A DNA stretch of 64,000 nt from Scolanthus callimorphus (GCA_033964015.1 CM066913.1:17321854-17385853); one strand, 5' to 3'; shown: positions 34,531-46,515, counted from the first letter of the stretch. A program made the numbers and translations. The notes: generated from the sequence alone by a model not told the origin.

Positions 34531-37326
34531 GGCGAGCAAAGAGCAACAAGATCTTGCAAATGTTGTGAAAACACTTCACAGGAAACTCAGAAAAGATGTA
34601 AAGGAAGGTAATACATATATTTCTTCGGTTGTTTACTCTTATCACAGATTTAAGTGAAGTGATATGTCCTGTCGCCAGGGGGAGGGGAAAACAATGGAGG
34701 GAAATTTTAACAACGTGCAACCACAGGTTCCCCAAGCTCCGCGAGAGTTTAAAATAATTATTTGAATAAAAGCTAAAGTAGTTTCAATACCGTTATGGTT
34801 GTTATTGACTTCACTTACATGAACTGTGCTTCGCTAGCGACTATATTGAGTCATCACATATCCCCTCTGTAAGAGAAATAACAGTACAATAATAAACTTT
34901 CAATAAACTTTCATTTAGCCATCCCGTACATCCGATAAATTTGAGTTTTGAGTCCGTTTTTGGCGATTTTTATTTCATCCCCCTTCCCTCTATATAAAAT
35001 CTCTCCAAGGTAGGAGACTTCCATGCCATCACCCGAGCGAAAACAGCCATAAATTCGAAAGAAATGCTTGAATGCGCTCAAAATCGCTACTGAGCCATAG
35101 CGAAAGGATAGAACTATTCATCTCAACCAACCGACGGTGCAAAACTTACATTGTTTAAGAATTTCAGGTTGAAAGATTTGTTCTTTCCAAGTCTCATTAG
35201 GCGTACGTCCAATTAGGCGTGCAGAAAGTCTGTTGAAAAACACAAATTCGAATGTTTACTGTCAAGCGACCACGTGATAAATTTAAAACAGGCTGCCCTC
35301 GCCCCTGCCGCCAATCAGAGGCGAGGGCAGCCTGTTTTGAATTTATCATGTGGTCGCTTGACAGTAAACATTCGAATTTGTGTTTTTCAACGGGCTTTTT
35401 AAATCAATATATTAGTCGATCGTGTCAATCAGATGTTGTCACATACCCCCATCCCCACCACAGAGGGTATTTTCTAAAGGGCCCCCACCTCTCTGGAATT
35501 TCTGAATGAAAAAAATACACTATGTAGTTATTTGCATAGAAAATAGCATCTTTACTCACTGGAAAATCAGGCAAATTGGCTCTCATCTCTCTGGAATTTC
35601 CAATTCTGCCCATTGAAGGATGGGTGAACAAACACTTTTTGCTGGTTAAATTCTTTAGCACAAGGTGGTTGGCTGCAGTCGCATGGTACTAATTTTACAT
35701 TGCTTTTTAAAATACAGCTAATGGTGATTATGCAGCTGTTTGGGAGAATCACTGCTCTGATCAGGATGCCCTACAAACATATGCATCAGCAATGCACACT
35801 TTAGCAACAAAGCAATGGGCAAAAAACTCCCCACAGGGAAGGGCAGACTGGTGTCATAAGGTTAGCATGGAGTATTTCAGAGATGGAGGACTTAAGTCTG
35901 CTATAGATAAACAAAACAGAAGGATTTCTCATAACATGGCCCCAGTGTGCTGCTGTTGTGTGACAAAGCATGCAAAGGAGGGGGAAGAGCAAGGAGAAAC
36001 GTAAGTGTTGCTATGGGTACCCAGGGCTAAAAATAAGAGCTGGCCACTAGACAATGGCTGTCCAAAATTGAAAGTTGACACGTCTGCCTAGCTGGACATT
36101 TGATCTGCCAATTGTTAAGAGAGCCTGTGTCAGCTGCATAGCAACATACCAAGTCGAAGAAAGCATCCATTTCCATCGGCTGATTCAGAGAATATAGAGC
36201 AATTTTCTTGATTGAATTTGGAAAATCAAATATGAAACTTTGTTTTTTGCATAATATCATCATGGCTGGTGAGAAACAAGGAATAACTGAGTTCAAATCA
36301 ATTTGGGTGGTCTCCATGTTAATCGTAAGGGACATCCTAACTCTATAGTTAAATGATAACTTTTTCCTTGTTCACAAAGTGCAACATTTCTCTTTTTGTC
36401 CACCTTTAGGTTGCCAGTTGGTGATAGAAAACTGCTGCTTTTAGATGTTGGTAGCTGCTATAATCCATTTTCTTGTTACCCTGAGTTTGCATCAATTGCT
36501 ATAGACCTTTGTCCTGCAAACAAGGTAAGTACACAAAAATACTTTTCTCTTTGGACTTTAAGTGCATGTTTAGGTGCATGTGTAAATGGATATACTTGAA
36601 ATTAATTTCCACATTATGTATTTTCAGTTGGTTTGCCAGTGTGACTTTCTACACCTCAATGTTACCAACCACCCTGTGGGAGAAATAGTGGCATCAGCCA
36701 ATAGAGAAGAAAAGCCTTCACAGAAAAGTAACACCAATGGATGTTATTGTGACTGTAATTGTAATACAAATAACAGGAATTCAGACTTTGTGCTTCAAAG
36801 TTGCCATAGTGCTAAAATAACTGAAGTCAATTTAAGCAACTGCATCAGAAACTCATCTGTTTTGCATCTACCTGCAGGAGCATTTGATGTCATTATTTTC
36901 TCTTTGCTGTTGTCATATTTTCCTTCTCCTATCCAAAGATGGGACTGCTGTGTTAAGGCACATCAACTCCTTGCAGTGAATGGTATTCTTATAATTATCA
37001 CACCTGATTCATCTCATCAGAACAGAAATGCTGCAATGATGAAATCTTGGAAACATGCTATTGAGTCCATAGGGTTCATTCGATGGAAATATGTGAAACA
37101 AACTCATGTTCATTCCATGGTGTTTCGTAAAGTTGCACCTTGTCATAAGGTACATATGAAGGGAAATCAGGATGCAGCTCCAGATATCACACCAGATATG
37201 CTCTACACTCGGCAAGATTTTGGTGACGAGGATGAGAGTGAAAATGACAATACATTGTTACATGACGAGGAACAAGATGAGGAAGTGTGTGATCTATTTG
37301 AGGAGCTCCCCTTGTTTGAATCTTGA
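34529..37326 (+). CDS. BMT2: BMT2/SAMTOR S-adenosylmethionine sensor
   Basis: Four exons: 34529-34607, 35718-36000, 36410-36524, 36628-37326, joined in phases 1, 2, 0 (1176 nt, 391 aa; human about 405). The SAM-binding class I methyltransferase core is clear: LLLDVGSCYNPF (motif I), AIDLCPAN, CQCDFLHLNV, then DVIIFSLLLSYFPSP, the run PDSSHQNRN, and KSWKHAIESIGFIRWKY. The N-terminus has the basic KTLHRKLRKD helix and the conserved H-W-like AKNSPQGRADWCHKVSMEYF block. The C-terminus is acidic. In mammals the protein binds SAM and, when SAM is low, binds GATOR1-KICSTOR to inhibit mTORC1; the yeast relative is a 25S rRNA methyltransferase. An insert of about 30 residues, Cys/Asn-rich (CYCDCNCN), after the DFLHLNV strand is lineage-specific. 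Confidence 0.95.
35232..35391. mobile_element. Near-perfect 160-bp foldback element
   Basis: Arms 35232-35303 and 35320-35391 are almost exact complements, starting GTTGAAAAACACAAATTCG and ending CGAATTTGTGTTTTTCAAC. The loop is about 16 bases. It lies in BMT2 intron 1. The few mismatches suggest recent insertion. Confidence 0.85.
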
Positions 37327-37336
37327 CATTGTGTAA

Positions 37337-37342
37337 AATAAA
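37337..37342 (+). other. BMT2 polyadenylation signal
   Basis: AATAAA 11 bases after the TGA stop at 37324-37326. Confidence 0.7.
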
Positions 37343-38419
37343 TGTTTATCTACAATAGATTTGTTAAAAAGGGCAACATCTCACTACTATTTTTATAACT
37401 CTGAGAACTCCCATTTCTGAATTTCCAACATCCTTGGGGACCCTGGGCATTGCAGCGAATGCATGTACCTCATTCAGGTGTGTGTGCCTCATTTCCCTTT
37501 GCTGCAATGGCCTAGGTACCAGAGGATGAATTTACAATCAACAAATTGCATTTCCATCAAACCTGTTAAGACCAGGCGCGGATCCAAACCTACTAACACC
37601 TTACAGAAACAGGTCAAATTTTTGGTATGCTTTTAAATAATATTTAAATTTGCAAGTATCATATTTTGATATAGTATGCACCACAAGTTATTAACCATGG
37701 ACCTGATCGAGTTGTTGGTGTTAGAAATCCCCAGTATTTAGAAGGCATAAAAAAGTGTATTTATTTTTCTTGATGATGAAGAACGCTCAAGCTTGGCAGT
37801 TAAAGAAATGCCAAAGTCTGACCTCTAAATGTGGAAGGTGGACCTGTGAATTCACTTTGCACATTGTAGTATTTCTATTAAAGAGGGGGGGGGGGATGGG
37901 GAGGCAGAAATGTGGGAGAGTTGCGCTTCCTCAGCGCTTGGTGTGTGAACTCTTTTGAAAAAAAAAAACAAAAAAAAACAAACAAGTCAGGCGTAGCCAC
38001 CAGTACGCGATCCAAGGGGACTGGTCCCCCTTCCCTCTTCATAGCTTGGTCCCCCCACCCCTCTTCGTAGCTTGATTTTCAAAATTGTCGCGTGTGCAAA
38101 AAAAAATAAAAATACAAACGACCCACCTTGAAATTTGAAATATGCCCAAGCCACAGCTAGGCAATCCATGATATATGGTCAAAGTAGAAGCAGTGTTCTG
38201 CAACTGTGAAGAGGAAGAAAATGTGCAGTTTCCATGTAAAAATACATGAACAAAGAAAAAAGAGTGGTCTAAAAAAGATATCATCGGAAGGAAACGTTTT
38301 CTGTCTTTCTAGCTGCACAATAACCGGAAGTCTAATAACGATGACGTCACGATGGTTGAAAACGCGCGTCACGTGCCAAACAGCACTACAAACTCTGTCG
38401 GTTTCAGTCGATTAGAGAA
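37343..38419. other. BMT2 to RECK-like intergenic interval
   Basis: No gene is seen. It holds a G(9-11)-rich stretch near 37880 and a short C-rich segment near 38025-38060 with two TAGCTTGGTCCCC-like words. The promoter of the RECK-like gene is presumably in 38300-38420, with CACGTG-like ATGACGTCACG near 38340 (a CRE-like TGACGTCA). Confidence 0.45.
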
Positions 38420-41400
38420 ATGGCCAAGAATTTCGAGATTTACAAAGCTGTTTTGTTGATTTCGTTGACTTTATTGATAACTGAGACAGTGCTTAATGTG
38501 CAGGGAACTCGGCTTAAGAAAACAAAAGGTAAGCAAGGGTACAACAATATATTTTTGTAAGCTTTTCGTTCTATGATTATGAACTTGAAACAAAACATGG
38601 CGGACGTGAGATTGCGAAATCACTTTTATAAAACAAGAAAACGTGTATTCCACGAAAAGATGGAAATGTCCAAGTTTTTTTCTTTAGTTATGGCTGAAAG
38701 CCTAAAATACCGTTTGAAGAGCTTTATTTCATCGGAATATTCTCTATCGCAATTCGTGTTCGATTGCGAAATTTTGACTCGACTTTGACTTTGTGTTTGA
38801 GTTTTTTATCGAAATTTACACATTTTGAATTCCAGACGATATGAGACCCCAGCTGAAACGTTAAATAATGAGCTATATCTTAACTTATCTAAAACCTGAC
38901 CCTCCATCTTTTCTCCTTCAGAACATTTGAGTCGACATTCATTCAAGCATCACGGCCAAGGCCACGGTGTACAAATGAGACAGAAGGAGCTCGCCGCAGA
39001 AGAAATCCACCATCTTGCCCATGAAGTAGAGCTAGTGAAGGAAGAACTAGAAAGACTAGTAAGAGAAACGGCAAGATTGGGTGAGTTCTTTGAAACACGG
39101 AGAATATTTTATCAAATAAGGCTCTCTATAAATATAGCTCTCCTTTTGGGAGGGGTAGGGGAGTCAATTTACCTGCTTTCTTCCATACGAATACTGTATT
39201 TTCCTTTAGAAATTCCAGCGGGGGAATTTCAACACTTTTCAACACCCTTCCGTCGGGGGGAGGGGGGTGGAGGGATATTTTCATGAACCACACAATGGTA
39301 CCTGACAAATCTCAATTTAAATTTGTTAGGTAGGTTAAGCCTATTTTAAGGGCATACCATTTAACTTTTGAGGGGGGGGGGGGGGGCTTTTTTGTCAGTG
39401 CAAGATTTTCTTTTTACCTCTGTTACGCGGTGAGAATTTTTTTTCCAATAAGAAAGAAGGGTTTTAGTCACCATTTTGCTGTGCAGGAAATTTTTTCGGC
39501 GTGCAGGAAATTTTTTTTTCAAAAAAGCCCCCCCCCCCCCCCCCCACCCACCCACTCAAGAGTTAAATGGTCGGCCCCTTAGGTCATTGCACTCTATCTC
39601 TCTAAAACACAGGAAACCTAGCATTCTAGCTCATACATACGTGTACAGTGTACATAGAAACTACATAGTGTAACTGCATGCAATTCAGCCATAGGTGGCT
39701 GCAATATGAGTTTTTTTTTATTAAATCTATCTATCTATCTGTCTATCTATCTAGTGTCTGGGTAGAGTTTTCAAGCTAAAACAAAACCCAGCAAATTTGA
39801 AACTATTTCCAGGTGCCAGTGGGTTAACTATATGAATGCTAAATAGCAAACTGCTTTTGACAGAGGTTTAATGCAGTCCAAATTATTTTTACTTTCAGGC
39901 AAGTTGGCTTCTGGTGACTATATTGAGGACAAGGACCACAAGCACATAAAGCATGTGGTACACCCTCATAGAGGAAAAGATGGGACCTTGTTACCAGGAC
40001 ACCCAGAGGGCGAGCCTCATTCGGGAGATGGAGAAAATAAAGAAGATCATGGTGACTATATTGAGGACAAGAACAACAAGCACATGAAACATGTGGTACA
40101 CCCTCATAGAAGGAAAGATGGGACCTTGTTACCAGGACATCCAGAGGGCGAGCCTCATTCGGGAGATGGAGAAAATAAAGAAGATCATGGTGACTATATT
40201 GAGGACAAGAACAACAAGCACATGAAACATGTGGTACACCCTCATAGAAGGAAAGATGGGACCTTGTTACCAGGACACCCAGAGGGCGAGCCTCATTCGG
40301 GAGATGGAGAAAATAAAGATCATAAGGATTTTATTAAGGACAAGAACAACAAGCACATAAAACATGTGGTACACCCTCATAGAGGGAAAGATGAAACCTT
40401 GTTACCGGGACACCCAGAGGGCGAGCCTCATTCTGGAGATGGAGAAAATAAAGAAGATCATGGTGACTATATTGAGGACAAGAACAACAAGCACATAAAA
40501 CATGTGGCACACCCTCATAGAGGGAAAGATGGGACCTTGTTACCAGGACACCCAGAGGGCGAGCCTCATTCGGGAGATGGAGAAAATAAAGATCATAAGG
40601 ACTTTATTAAGGGCAAGAACAACAAGCACATAAAACATGTGGTACACCCTCATAGACGGAAAGATGGAACCTTGTTACTGGGACACCCAGAGGGTGAGCC
40701 TCATTCGGGAGATGGTGAACACAAAAAAGATCATGGTGGTTTTGACAGAGAGCATGATGAGAAGTCTGATAAAGGTCATGAGAAAAAGGGATGTGATGAC
40801 GAGGATGAAGAATGTGGGATGTCTGGCTCAGGTCACGAGGAAGAACGCTTACAGCATCACAAAGCTGCGCATCATGACAATCAAGGGCATCATCTGCATT
40901 ACAAGGACGAGGACTCCCATCAGAAGCATATTAGCGATCATCATAAGCACTATGATGACCAGTCACGTGATGACAGCACGGAGAATCATCTGGGTTCCCA
41001 TGGAGACGAGAATGAGAGGCACCACTCATTTGAAGTGGATTCAGGCGGCGAGACGTGGGAATCACATTCTGCGAAGCACGTCTTTCATTTGCATGAAGAT
41101 TTCGGTGCTGATCACTTGAATGATAAAGAGGGGACTCAAAGCGCCGTAGGGGTTGGGAAATTAAAATCTAGCGTGCCTAAGAACATTGGCAACAATGTAA
41201 AACACCGTACTGGTCATTTGGGACGTCACGATAACAAAAGAAATCGGATCATCAACTTGACTAAGAAAAAGCATCATAGAGAAGAAACTAAAAGGGACTT
41301 ACACAATGGGAGGAATGCAGAGCATGGGGCATCAAAGGGAGCTCATTCGGGTCATCTTCATGGTAAGAAAACGCTCAAGACAAATAACTTGACTAAGAAG

Positions 41401-44400
41401 AAGCAGCATGTACATAAACCAGATGGACCTAAAGGCAGACGGAAACGCGATGTCGACCATGCGCGCGATAGAGTATTGGATGCCGTCACGCAACAGACAA
41501 AGCTAGTCACGCGTGATAAAGTGGCCGACTTTCCAGGCCGTCACGGTGACACGGACTTCTCTATCGATGACACCAAAGCCAAGACTGGACAAAAGAAACT
41601 GCTACAAGTCAAACTGGCCAGGGATTTCGAGATTGAAGACGAAACACCAGTGCGCGAGGAAGAAAAGGTTTATAAGCCGCAAATACTTGAGACAGAGTCA
41701 CGGCGGTCAAAACGAGCTGTGGACACAATGAAAGAGCGACGCAATACGAATAGTGAGTACCGTATTTACCATGTATCTTGTCACAGTTCATCAAATCAGA
41801 TAGTGCCGAAACGTTTTCATTTGTTTTGGAAAGATGGTCGTGTGGAAATCTAAAAAATCCAAGAGGTAAATCATTGTAGAAGATGCTTTTTATACACTTT
41901 TCTTCAGATAGAATCAGTTTTAATTCTTGAGACAGTTAACATTTCCCCTAGTCATAGATGCTCCAGGGAGGTTAGATATGAATGAGATATGAGATGGGTG
42001 TTTGAGAAATAGAACAAGTAAATCCTCTAAAATGCATCATTGCATTAACTGAATTGGGTGTGGCTGAATTGGGTGTGGTAAGCACCATTAGTCGTGTTGT
42101 GTATCCGTTGTCTTTCCCAAAGGGATGCTTTAAGTGTTGAGAGTACACGATAGTGGAACTTGAATTCTGTTCAAAAATATATAAGGGACTTGAAAGAAGC
42201 TCGTTATATGTTTCTGGTATACGCGTAGTCAATTGTGGTGCGCGCAGAAAGAGTCTCACAACTTTTAAGTGGACTCCTTGAAAAGAGATTTGCAAAAAGA
42301 CAACCTCTGAAATCTGTTTGTTTAGAGCAGATTTCAGGTGAGTGCCGAAAACTAAACGCAGTCACACTTGCGTTTAGTCATGACGTGATCAATGGCGCGT
42401 CTTGATTTAGCTCGCAATTTTATTGGCTGAAAGACGAAATACTTTACTCTCGACCAATATAAAGGCTGACTAAACGCAAATCTGGCTTCCTTTCGGCGGT
42501 CATGTAACATGGCGCACCAGCCATGTAACGCAATGCCGGTAATATTCCAGTAACGCAATTCGCAAAAACACATTAGAAAGAAACATAGGTAACGACTGGT
42601 CTGATTCCGTCCCCTAATCATTTCTATTCTGGTTAATATTTCAAGTTGAAAGTCCATCTGAAGTACAGTCCAAAAACAGCGCTTTACCTTCGCGTGACCT
42701 GAACTGTGGAACTCTAAAGAATGGTGCCTTGTCATACGATAAGACCGCATGCCGGCTTTGTCAGTGCGTTAATGGTCAGCTGAGGTGTGAACCTAAACCG
42801 CCTGGTTGCCGTGACGACAAGCGTGCTAATATGTGTTACGTTGGGAACGGAGAGGCCTTCTCTGAGGGGGCATGCATTATGATGGCTGCAATAACTGCGT
42901 CTGCAGAAAACGTGAGTTAGTTTTAGAGCGGATTTCACATGACTGTCGTGAAAACAATTGCAATTGAGCAATCACTAGCCAATCAGAATCGAGAGAAATC
43001 ACCACTTGCTCCTAAATGGTTTTTCTCTCAGCCAATCACAAGCCGAACCAATTACTAAGTAATTATGCAATTGTATTTACTAAAGAATTTGATTGGCTGA
43101 GAAAAAACGAGTAGCCAATGAGAACGCAAAGCAATCGCAATTACATAACAAGTGTTGACAGTCATGTGAAATCCGCTCTAAAGTTTTGTACCAATTTGTG
43201 GATCAGTGGCTTCTATAAAGCTTCAATTCCCATTGCAACCATTAATTCCTACGAAGATGACGTGTAGCGGCTGAAAGGAAGATTGGGTGAGGATATTCTG
43301 ATAATGCGTGCAGCGGAGGCACATTACACCTTTCATGGTGTTCTCTCATTGCATGCTAGGCATTGAGATACAGACGATAACTTGCATTATAGCTTATGTC
43401 TCTTTTACTTTACCTGAAATTAGGTAAGACGGTTGAAAAGGTAAGGGCTTAGCCCTCCTCTCTTCTCTAGCGTCACCTGTTTGATCTCCCCTCCCCTCTA
43501 GAGTCACCTATTTGCTCTCCCCTCCCCTCTAGCGTCACCTGTTTGATCTCCCCTCCCCTCTAGCGTCACCTATTTGCTTTCTCCTCACCTCTAGCGTCAC
43601 CTGTTTGATCTCCTCTCCCTCTGGCGTCATCTGTTTGCTCTCCCCTCCCTTCTAGCGTCACCTGTTTGATCTCCCCTCCCCTCGATCTAGCGTCACCTGT
43701 TTGCTCTCGCCTCCCCTCTAGCGTCACCTGTTTGCCCTTCTCCCCTCCCCTCTAGCGTCACCTGTTTCAACATTCTTGTCCGCAGGTGAGTGGGTGTGTA
43801 CCAGACTCCGGTGCCGTTCCGCGCACTACAACTACACGGACTATGGACGCTTGCTTGGACACAAGGATGGCGTGACGCGCCCAGTGGACACCTGTCTGGA
43901 GTGTGACAGGGAGCCCGTCACGCCAGTGTGTGGTCCTGACTGGGTCACATACCGCTCGCTCTGTCACGCCAGATTCTGTGGTAACTACGATATTGACGAA
44001 ATACAACAGGGGCCTTGCAATAAAATAGTAAGTATCGAGGTAACGCTAGAGGTCTTGTTTGTTGGGGGAAGATAGTAAAATTCTAACAATTGTATTTTGA
44101 ACCCAGGACCCTTGTCAGGACTCCGATTGCGGTGATCAGAAAGTATGTGTCCCCTTTCCACGCGGTCCTTGCCTCATCGCCAAAACCCGTGACGGTTCGC
44201 TCGATAAGAAATGCAAGCAATACCAATGCAGTAAGTTTAACTGTTATCACTCAGCTATGACCATGCTAAAATGAGCTCTAAATAGGGCATCAGTGTTAAG
44301 CATTAGAGCACAACTTTCTATGACTGTATTGGCGAAATGGAGTTGCCTGCGGCTCGTTTCGAGTGGTTTATGATATTGCGGGGCAGATACATTTCTTTAG

Positions 44401-46515
44401 TGAAATAGAGCATAGATTTGGACTAATCAGATATATTGTAGATATATTATAATAAGCAGTAGCTCATAATGTCTGATTCAGTCACAAACGGGCGCGTAAG
44501 ATAAGCGCGACACAGCAAACGCGCACACAAGATGCAAAGTAAATGCTTATTCCTTTCATGCAGTTTCCGTGGACATCGATTGCCCCGAGGATAATCTTCC
44601 AAAAGAGATGGTGTGTGGCGAGGATGGTGTGACGTACCCTTCGGAGTGTCATCTAGTGAAACACTCGGCGTCTTTCGCGTACCGTGGTGCGTGCAGGGAG
44701 AAATGCCAGCAGGGAAATGCACAGGCAAGTGCGCATAAAGAGATTATACGTTTTGGTCCTTGTTTGTTTGATTTTGGCAATTTATGGCTATAGGACGCGT
44801 ATTCAGTTTGGCTTAGTATCATAGAGTACAACATAAAAAGGAGCGGCCTCAAGGGCGATCCTTGAGGTAGTCCTGTTTTTGGCGTAATGTGCTTGCCGGT
44901 ATTCCTGAAGTTCCATTGTGCCGGGAGCTCACTTCGGAGTAGTTCTTTCCACCTGCTACCTCTGACCTAAACCTACTAAAGGTTTTATTCTTGATTTATT
45001 AGCACCTTCTTTCCTAGCCTGCTAGCCGGCTCTCCAGTGGGTTTTTTCGGATATTCGATTTTTTTGGCGCGCGGGATTCCTGTGTCGCGACACAGGAATC
45101 CCGACGCCACAGGAACCCCGCGCGCGCCCTAACGAATTCTTCTCTGGAAAACCCACTGGAGAGCCGGCTCGCAGGCTATTTCTTTCCAGCCAAGACGACA
45201 TTTTGAACCGCATCACTGTAGATAAGCTGTCGTCCCTTCGCAAATATACTGCTCGAGGCTTTCAAAAGCGATCTCACGGACTAATGCAACTTTATCTTCT
45301 TTTCCCTCTTGCCACAAAAGCTAAGGGAGTACTAAACTAGCGCTTCTTAACTCTCTGTGTAGGTATGCGGTACTGACGGCGTCACGCTACAGTCTGTCTG
45401 TCACGCAAACCTGTTTTACCGTCACGTTGATTATCCCGGCGCTTGCGAGGTGATACCGGCTAAGCCCGAGGTGATAAAGAAGGGAGGAGTGTCTGTGTTT
45501 TTAAACAGACGATGTAGTAAAGTGGCAGAGATGGCGCGCTGTTACTTCCCCAAGTGCACGGCTACTGTTGTACCCGAGGGAGCTTGCTGTCCTGTATGCG
45601 GTGAGTACAAAAGAACGTAGTTGGTGTCTGCTTGAATACGATCTTATAGAAATCCATCTGTGCGCTCTACTGCGCGCTTCGGTCCAGTGTAACAGTGATG
45701 CGTCGTTAGGACGCCAACCAGGCGTGCTGTGGATTTGAGCTATTGAATGTATTCCGGTATTCTTTACGATAATCGAGTGTTCAGACGTGGTACATGGTTA
45801 ACAATAAACCGAGCGCTGAACTACATCGTGGTTTAAGGTGTCAACAGCATAGACATTTGCTTACAGGAAACCCTAGTCAAATTCCACATCGCGATATTAG
45901 GTTAGGTTATTTACGAATACCGCGTTCGGGAACTGCTACAAGTCACGGTTTCCGTTTGGCGTTATAGGGTCTGCTCTAATCATCCGTCTTGACCGCGCGG
46001 TCGCAAGTGACTTGGTGTCGTTCTCCACGCTGCGTCCTAGCGTGGAGTTCGACAGGTTCGAGACGATTCAGAAGTTTCTACGGCGTATCCAAAACCCAGA
46101 GCACCTACAGAAGTGTCGCATGACGGTGGACTTAACAGATCGCAAGGACGTGTCTGTTCTTTTTATACCGCGCCACGTCAGCTACTTGCCGTCCTGCGAA
46201 CAGGCCGTGCAGCACACAGTCGATTACGTGAACACACACTCCTTTTCGTCGCAGCCTCTCGAGGCTTTAATGGCGGCCGCAGTGGCAGTAGAGGTACGAC
46301 ACACAAACCTGGAGGATCCTACAAAGGAGGAACCGAGGAACGATGGCGGAACAGCAGCACACCGCGTGAGGAGAATGGAGCATGAGCTGCTATATCGCTC
46401 ATTTAACAGCAAACAACCCGCGCCCTCGAATGGCGCGTCATCACGCACACCATTCATAAATCAAATTGTGAAATTAATTGTGTTTTTCGATCTCTACTGG
46501 GTAGTGACTCACTAA
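38420..46515 (+). CDS. RECK-like secreted/GPI protein with His-rich repeats, VWC and three Kazal modules
   Basis: Nine exons: 38420-38528, 38922-39080, 39899-41752, 42646-42911, 43786-44027, 44107-44230, 44564-44724, 45363-45600, 45968-46515. Predicted 1233 aa if one base missing at 42866-42870 is allowed. Signal peptide about 1-29 (hydrophobic AVLLISLTLLI). Exon 2 is a short heptad helix (HEVELVKEELERLVRE). Exon 3 has six 45/46-residue His-rich repeats (about 95-368), a charged region, and furin-type sites GRRKRD and RRSKRA. A VWC-like module follows (DLNCGTLKNG, then DGCNNCVCRK, EWVCTRLRC). Next come Kazal modules with PVCGPDWVTYRSLCHARFC, MVCGEDGVTYPSECH and QVCGTDGVTLQSVCH, a second CC-P-x-C module (GACCPVC), and a C-terminal domain resembling the RECK tail. 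The hydrophobic end (IVKLIVFFDLYWVV) fits a GPI signal. Vertebrate RECK inhibits metalloproteases and supports Wnt7 signalling; its N-terminal cysteine knots are absent here. The 42645 acceptor is a choice (42663 also fits). Confidence 0.8.
39352..39585. mobile_element. Inverted-repeat element with poly-G/poly-C ends
   Basis: The left part has ACCATTTAACTTTTGAG followed by a long G run and CTTTTTTG. The right part has CAAAAAAG, a C run and CTCAAGAGTTAAATGGT, its complement. It is in intron 2 of the RECK-like gene. The homopolymer lengths may be unreliable. Confidence 0.7.
39731..39755. repeat. TCTA microsatellite
   Basis: Short run of CTAT/CTGT tetramers; comparable tracts occur at 27757-27772 and 61673-61688, the last as the tail of a LINE remnant. 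Confidence 0.8.
39913..40734 (+). repeat. Coding 138/135-bp tandem repeat, six units
   Basis: Six in-frame units of 46, 46, 45, 46, 45 and 46 residues in exon 3 of the RECK-like gene. Each has a (D/G)(Y/F)I(E/K)DK start, HKHIKHVVHPHR-like centre, and GHPEGEPHSGDGE end. Units carry 7-8 His plus many Asp/Glu. Near-identity at the DNA level points to recent unequal exchange or gene conversion. The His clusters could bind metal; that is inference. Confidence 0.95.
42922..43182. mobile_element. Family-A MITE, copy 1
   Basis: Terminal inverted repeats TTTAGAGCGGATTTCACATG and CATGTGAAATCCGCTCTAAA. The interior has several AGCCAATCA/TGATTGGCT words in both orientations. It begins 11 bases after the exon ending at 42911. 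The inverted relative is at 47493-47749 and a diverged one at 6498-6630. Confidence 0.9.
43445..43772. repeat. 31-bp pyrimidine-rich minisatellite
   Basis: About ten copies of TCTAGCGTCACCTGTTTG followed by (A/C)TCTCCCCTCCCC. It ends just before the acceptor of the exon at 43786 and so supplies a very long polypyrimidine tract. Confidence 0.9.
45015..45178. mobile_element. Foldback MITE, GCCGGCTCTCC ends
   Basis: Left TAGCCTGCTAGCCGGCTCTC and right GAGAGCCGGCTCGCAGGCTA are inverted; the centre TGTGTCGCGACACA is palindromic. It lies in the intron between 44724 and 45363. A half copy lies near 24290-24395 (TAGCCTGGGAGCCAGCTCTC). Confidence 0.85.

Noticed and set aside
40637..41119. 160-codon frame overlapping RECK-like exon 3
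   Set aside because: Out-of-frame shadow of the His-rich coding exon.
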